A stretch of DNA of 7,591 bases from Bacteroidales bacterium (GTDB lineage: Bacteria > Bacteroidota > Bacteroidia > Bacteroidales > WCHB1-69), in contig DUOL01000057.1 of assembly GCA_012838875.1 (NCBI GenBank), positions 1 to 7,591 on the forward strand, given 5' to 3'. A program made the position numbers and the translations under genes. How positions within the stretch are numbered: position 1 is the first letter of the stretch; each line of letters starts with the position of its first letter. Under the pieces are notes generated by a model. That model made no database searches and was not told the DNA's origin. It saw nothing but the letters and a program-made list of their open reading frames with translations. This document shows positions 5,063 to 7,591 of the stretch, one piece after another.

Positions 5063-6529
5063 ATGAACAAAGAACTATCATCATTGTATCCGTCAATCTT
5101 ATGGGAAAATTTTGCACATATTTGCTCAATCCCCCACCCATCGAAACATGAAGAAAAAATTGTTGCTTGGCTTAAAGAGTGGGCTAAAAAAAATAACATC
5201 GAATGCTTGCAAGATAAAACAGGCAATCTTCTTTTCCGCAAACCCGCAACGCCCGGAATGGAAAATAGAACACCCGTTATTTTACAAGGACATATTGATA
5301 TGGTTCCGCAAGCAAACAGCGATAAAAAACATGACTTTACCGTTGACCCCATAGAACCTATTATCGGTGAAGACGGCTGGGTAAAAGCTAATGGCACCAC
5401 CTTAGGAGCAGATAACGGAATCGGATGTGCCGCCGGAATGGCTGTCCTCACAGACAAAAATGTTGCACACGGTCCCATCGAAGTGTTGCTCACTGTTGAC
5501 GAAGAAACAGGTATGACCGGCGCTTTCGGAATAGAAAAAGGCTTTTTGAAAGGTGAGATTTTAATGAACCTCGACTCGGAAGACGAAGGCGAACTGTATG
5601 TTGGTTGTGCAGGCGGCATGGACGCTACTATCGAAATTAACTATAAAAAAGAGAAAACTTCTCCCGATATGGTCGGCGTTAGCATCCAATTAATGGGATT
5701 AAGAGGCGGACACTCAGGAATGGATATCAATGCAGGACGAGGAAATGCCAATAAAATTTCGGTGCGTCTTTTGAAAAAACTGATTAATAAAGTGGGCTTT
5801 AGACTCGCCTCATGGAACGGCGGCAATATGCGTAATGCAATTCCCCGCGAAGCAACCTTGTCCGGCGCCGTTTTAAAGGATAAATATGATTTAACACGTG
5901 AAATAATAGACGATTTTGCAAAAACTATAAAAAAAGAGTTTGCTTTAACCGAACCGAATATGGAAATTAAGGTCGAAAAAATAGCTCTGCCGGAAAATAT
6001 TATCACCCCTTCCGACACATTAACCTTAGTTAATACCGTTTTTGCACTTCCAAACGGTGTGATGAGAATGAGCGACTCAATGCCCGACTTAGTGGAAACT
6101 TCCAATAATTTAGCGATTGTTGAAACTACCGAAAAAAGTGCGAAAATTTATAACTTAATGAGAAGCTCCGTCAATTCGGCAAAAGACGCAGTAGGAGATA
6201 AAATTACGGCAATAGCAGAATTGGCAGGCGGAAAAATTGAATTGACCGGGGGATATCCGGGCTGGAATCCGAATATGAACTCGCCAATATTGAAAACTAT
6301 GAAAGAGGTCTATCTGAAAAAATATGGTAAAGAACCGAAAATTAAGGCTATCCACGCCGGTTTAGAGTGCGGATTGTTCGGACTGACCTATCCGGATTGG
6401 GACATGATTTCCTTTGGACCGACTATCAGACACCCCCACTCTCCAGACGAAAAAGTGAATATCGAATCGGTCGGTAAATTCTGGGATTATCTCGTAGAAA
6501 CATTAAAAAATATTCCTATTAAAAAATAA
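5063..6529 (+). CDS. pepD: Aminoacyl-histidine dipeptidase (cytosol non-specific dipeptidase, M20 family)
   Basis: A two-metal dipeptidase that cleaves Xaa-His (carnosine-like) and many other dipeptides in the cytoplasm. The 488-residue protein matches the PepD family in length. In order it shows IPHPSKHEEKIVAWL near the N-terminus (23-37), the metal motif LQGHIDMVPQ (H77, D79), GTTLGADNG (metal D117), VDEETGM with the general base and metal pair E147-E148, LDSEDEGE (metal D171), and GGHSGMDI (215-222) in the lid/dimer domain. At the C-terminus it shows HAGLECGLFG (431-440) and GPTIRHPHSPDE (452-463) with the final metal histidine, probably H459. All expected metal ligands are present and no signal peptide is seen, so it should be active and cytoplasmic. 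The ATG at 5063 is preceded by an AT-rich leader without Shine-Dalgarno. The next gene starts 11 bp after the stop. No functional link to the neighbouring trio is apparent. Confidence 0.95.
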   Translation: MNKELSSLYPSILWENFAHICSIPHPSKHEEKIVAWLKEWAKKNNIECLQDKTGNLLFRKPATPGMENRTPVILQGHIDMVPQANSDKKHDFTVDPIEPIIGEDGWVKANGTTLGADNGIGCAAGMAVLTDKNVAHGPIEVLLTVDEETGMTGAFGIEKGFLKGEILMNLDSEDEGELYVGCAGGMDATIEINYKKEKTSPDMVGVSIQLMGLRGGHSGMDINAGRGNANKISVRLLKKLINKVGFRLASWNGGNMRNAIPREATLSGAVLKDKYDLTREIIDDFAKTIKKEFALTEPNMEIKVEKIALPENIITPSDTLTLVNTVFALPNGVMRMSDSMPDLVETSNNLAIVETTEKSAKIYNLMRSSVNSAKDAVGDKITAIAELAGGKIELTGGYPGWNPNMNSPILKTMKEVYLKKYGKEPKIKAIHAGLECGLFGLTYPDWDMISFGPTIRHPHSPDEKVNIESVGKFWDYLVETLKNIPIKK

Positions 6530-6540
6530 AACATAGTTGT

Positions 6541-7320
6541 ATGGTTGATAAGAAATTTATTGCTGATAATTGGCTGCCACGATATACAGGCATGCAGTTA
6601 AGTGAATTTGGAGAGTATATTTTATTGACCAATTTCAAAGATTACGTTTTTAATTTTGCAAAAATTGTTGACGCGGAAGTTCGTGGCATTTCGCACCCGA
6701 TGCAGAGCGCCACAAAAAATAATATTACAATTGTCAATTTCTCGATGGGAAGCGCCATGGCGGCAACCGTTATGGATTTGCTCACTGCTATTATGCCTCG
6801 TGCCGTCTTATTTCTTGGAAAAACAGGAAGTCTAAAGTCTTATATCGGCATTGGTGAGTTGCTGCTGCCAATTGCGGCAATTCGCGGAGAAGGGACTTCT
6901 AACGATTATTTCCCTAAGGAGGTTCCCGCTCTACCGGCTTTTAATCTGCAAAAAGCAATCTCCTCCACAATTAGAGACTATGCTAAGGAGTACTGGACAG
7001 GCACGGTCTATACCACAAACCGCCGCGTTTGGGAGCATGACGAAGAGTTTAAAGCCTATCTGCGGAGAATTAGAGCTACTGCTGTCGATATGGAAACGGC
7101 AACCCTCTTTTCAGTCGGCTTCTATAATCGAATTCCTACAGGCGCCCTCTTGTTGGTCTCTGACCAGCCAATGGTTCCGGACGGTATTAAAACCGAGAAA
7201 AGTGACAAGGAAGTTAGTCGACAATTTGCTGAAATGCACTTGAGAATTGGGATAGATTCCCTCTATCAATTAATTAATAAAGGACTGACTGTCAAGCATT
7301 TACGCTTTGATTACTACTAA
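6541..7320 (+). CDS. amn: AMP nucleosidase, short Bacteroidota-type
   Basis: Predicted to hydrolyse AMP to adenine and ribose 5-phosphate. The 259-residue protein has the nucleoside phosphorylase/nucleosidase fold: FSMGSAMAATVMDLL (67-81), LGKTGSL (92-98), IRGEGTSNDYFP (114-125), AVDMETATLF (181-190) with the ribose-binding Met-Glu pair M184-E185, and SDQPM (207-211) with the base-protonating D208. The AIRGEGTSNDYFP segment and the C-terminal HLRFD are, as I recall, typical of the short AMP nucleosidases annotated in Bacteroidota. The proteobacterial enzyme is nearly twice as long, with an N-terminal regulatory domain that is absent here. A purine nucleoside phosphorylase acting on uncharged nucleosides is the alternative. 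With hpt and adk in the same window, an adenylate-salvage role fits. It lies 11 bp after pepD and is probably co-transcribed with it. Confidence 0.87.
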   Translation: MVDKKFIADNWLPRYTGMQLSEFGEYILLTNFKDYVFNFAKIVDAEVRGISHPMQSATKNNITIVNFSMGSAMAATVMDLLTAIMPRAVLFLGKTGSLKSYIGIGELLLPIAAIRGEGTSNDYFPKEVPALPAFNLQKAISSTIRDYAKEYWTGTVYTTNRRVWEHDEEFKAYLRRIRATAVDMETATLFSVGFYNRIPTGALLLVSDQPMVPDGIKTEKSDKEVSRQFAEMHLRIGIDSLYQLINKGLTVKHLRFDYY

Positions 7321-7420
7321 ATAATAATCAATGTCTAACACATAGCCGACAAACAGCGATAACCCACGCATAATCAACTATTTATGTTGGTCGTTATTAA
7401 TCATATAGATAATTTTTTTA
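7321..7420. other. AT-rich spacer without a recognisable gene
   Basis: These 100 bases separate the last gene from repeat copy 2. ATCAAC (7373-7378) can pair with GTTGGT (7386-7391) over a 7-nt loop, but no T-run follows directly; the T-run at 7413-7419 abuts the repeat. I see no convincing promoter, RNA gene or clear terminator for the upstream unit. Confidence 0.6.
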
Positions 7421-7428
7421 GGGCGTGT

Positions 7429-7447
7429 CCCCTCGCTACGCTCGGGG
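7429..7447 (-). other. Variable hairpin with tandem G-A step, repeat copy 2
   Basis: On the minus strand CCCC (7447-7444) pairs with GGGG (7432-7429). Inside, GA faces GA, then GC pairs with GC around a GTA loop. The outer stem and loop differ from copy 1 (CCCGT/ACGGG and GTCA) while the inner GA/GA and GC/GC plan is identical. Confidence 0.65.
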
Positions 7448-7478
7448 TCGGCGCCCGGTTCCAAGTCCGCGGTCGCAA

Positions 7479-7546
7479 GCCGTGGGGACGCAAGGCGGCA
7501 AAAAGAGCTTACAAGCTCGCTTTTTTGCCGCCGCGTCCCCAGCGGC
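7479..7546 (-). other. Long hairpin in repeat copy 2, better paired than copy 1
   Basis: It has the same 68-nt plan as 43-110. Here the A-A mismatch is an A-T pair, giving an unbroken TGGGGACGC/GCGTCCCCA arm, and the G-T wobble at the inner stem is a G-C pair. The tip forms GAGCT/AGCTC around a 4-nt loop, with three unpaired bases on one side. Confidence 0.7.
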
Positions 7547-7591
7547 TTCCGCCCTTGCGGGCTTTCCACCTAAGCGCCTCACGCAACCAAC

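Larger units (their letters stand above)
7421..7588 (-). repeat. GC-rich structured dispersed repeat, copy 2 (inverted)
   Basis: Read on the minus strand this is the same element as 1-171, with positions p and 7589-p aligning without gaps up to the variable hairpin. It contains the same GCAA hairpin (7551-7562), the long hairpin (7479-7546) and the variable hairpin (7429-7447). Like copy 1 it ends inward in an A-rich tract (minus strand), so the two copies point toward each other with all seven genes between them. A 63-codon GTG-started frame on the minus strand through it is an artefact of GC-rich repeat sequence. Three more bases follow to the window end. Confidence 0.9.

Noticed and set aside
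5035..5619. 194-codon minus-strand frame, and other frames overlapping pepD, hpt, adk and amn
   Set aside because: They lie opposite or out of frame inside well-supported genes, and their products are low-complexity or lack any recognisable motif.
7378..7569. 63-codon minus-strand frame starting with GTG
   Set aside because: It runs through the GC-rich repeat, where long frames occur by chance; its product shows no recognisable domain, and the matching frame in copy 1 is disrupted by the different variable-hairpin length and downstream sequence.
1..7588. Composite transposon bounded by the inverted repeats
   Set aside because: No transposase or recombinase gene, no terminal dinucleotide pattern and no target duplication can be seen, and the genes inside are mainly housekeeping. 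The orientation alone does not establish mobility.

Overview
The window looks like Bacteroidota (Bacteroidetes) DNA. The coding part is AT-rich. No gene has a clear Shine-Dalgarno sequence. Two gene leaders carry the Bacteroidota-type -7 box TAnnTTTG (TATCTTTG at 221-228 and 5002-5009). The seven proteins also have the look of this phylum, in particular the tyrosine ammonia-lyase, which resembles the Flavobacterium flexirubin-type enzyme, and the short AMP nucleosidase. The genus cannot be fixed from the sequence.

Layout: a GC-rich, highly structured repeat (1-171) is followed by a short AT-rich leader with a promoter. Seven genes then run head to tail on the + strand: hpt (hypoxanthine phosphoribosyltransferase), adk (adenylate kinase), an aromatic amino acid (probably tyrosine) ammonia-lyase, a FabG-like 3-oxoacyl-ACP reductase, a FabB/FabF-like 3-oxoacyl-ACP synthase, pepD (aminoacyl-histidine dipeptidase) and a short AMP nucleosidase. 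A 100-bp AT-rich spacer follows. The window closes with a second copy of the same repeat in inverted orientation (7421-7588). Gaps inside hpt-adk-TAL-KR-KS are 16-40 bp, so these five are probably one transcription unit. pepD has its own promoter after a 98-bp gap and is followed 11 bp later by the AMP nucleosidase.

Two themes are mixed. Purine salvage and adenylate balance are covered by Hpt, Adk and Amn. The middle trio is a partial aryl-polyene/flexirubin-type set: deamination of tyrosine to 4-coumarate as a starter, plus one condensing enzyme and one ketoreductase for chain growth. The acyl carrier protein, dehydratase, starter ligase, chain-length factor and export genes of such clusters are not here, so the trio must work with genes elsewhere.

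The least explained part is the repeat pair. The two copies, about 170 bp each, are near-identical and fold into a long hairpin plus a short variable hairpin. Their differences preserve or improve pairing. They point inward from both ends of the window, and both run to within 0-3 bases of its edge. The simplest reading is a dispersed high-copy structured repeat at which an assembly contig broke. A flanking inverted pair able to recombine is an alternative.
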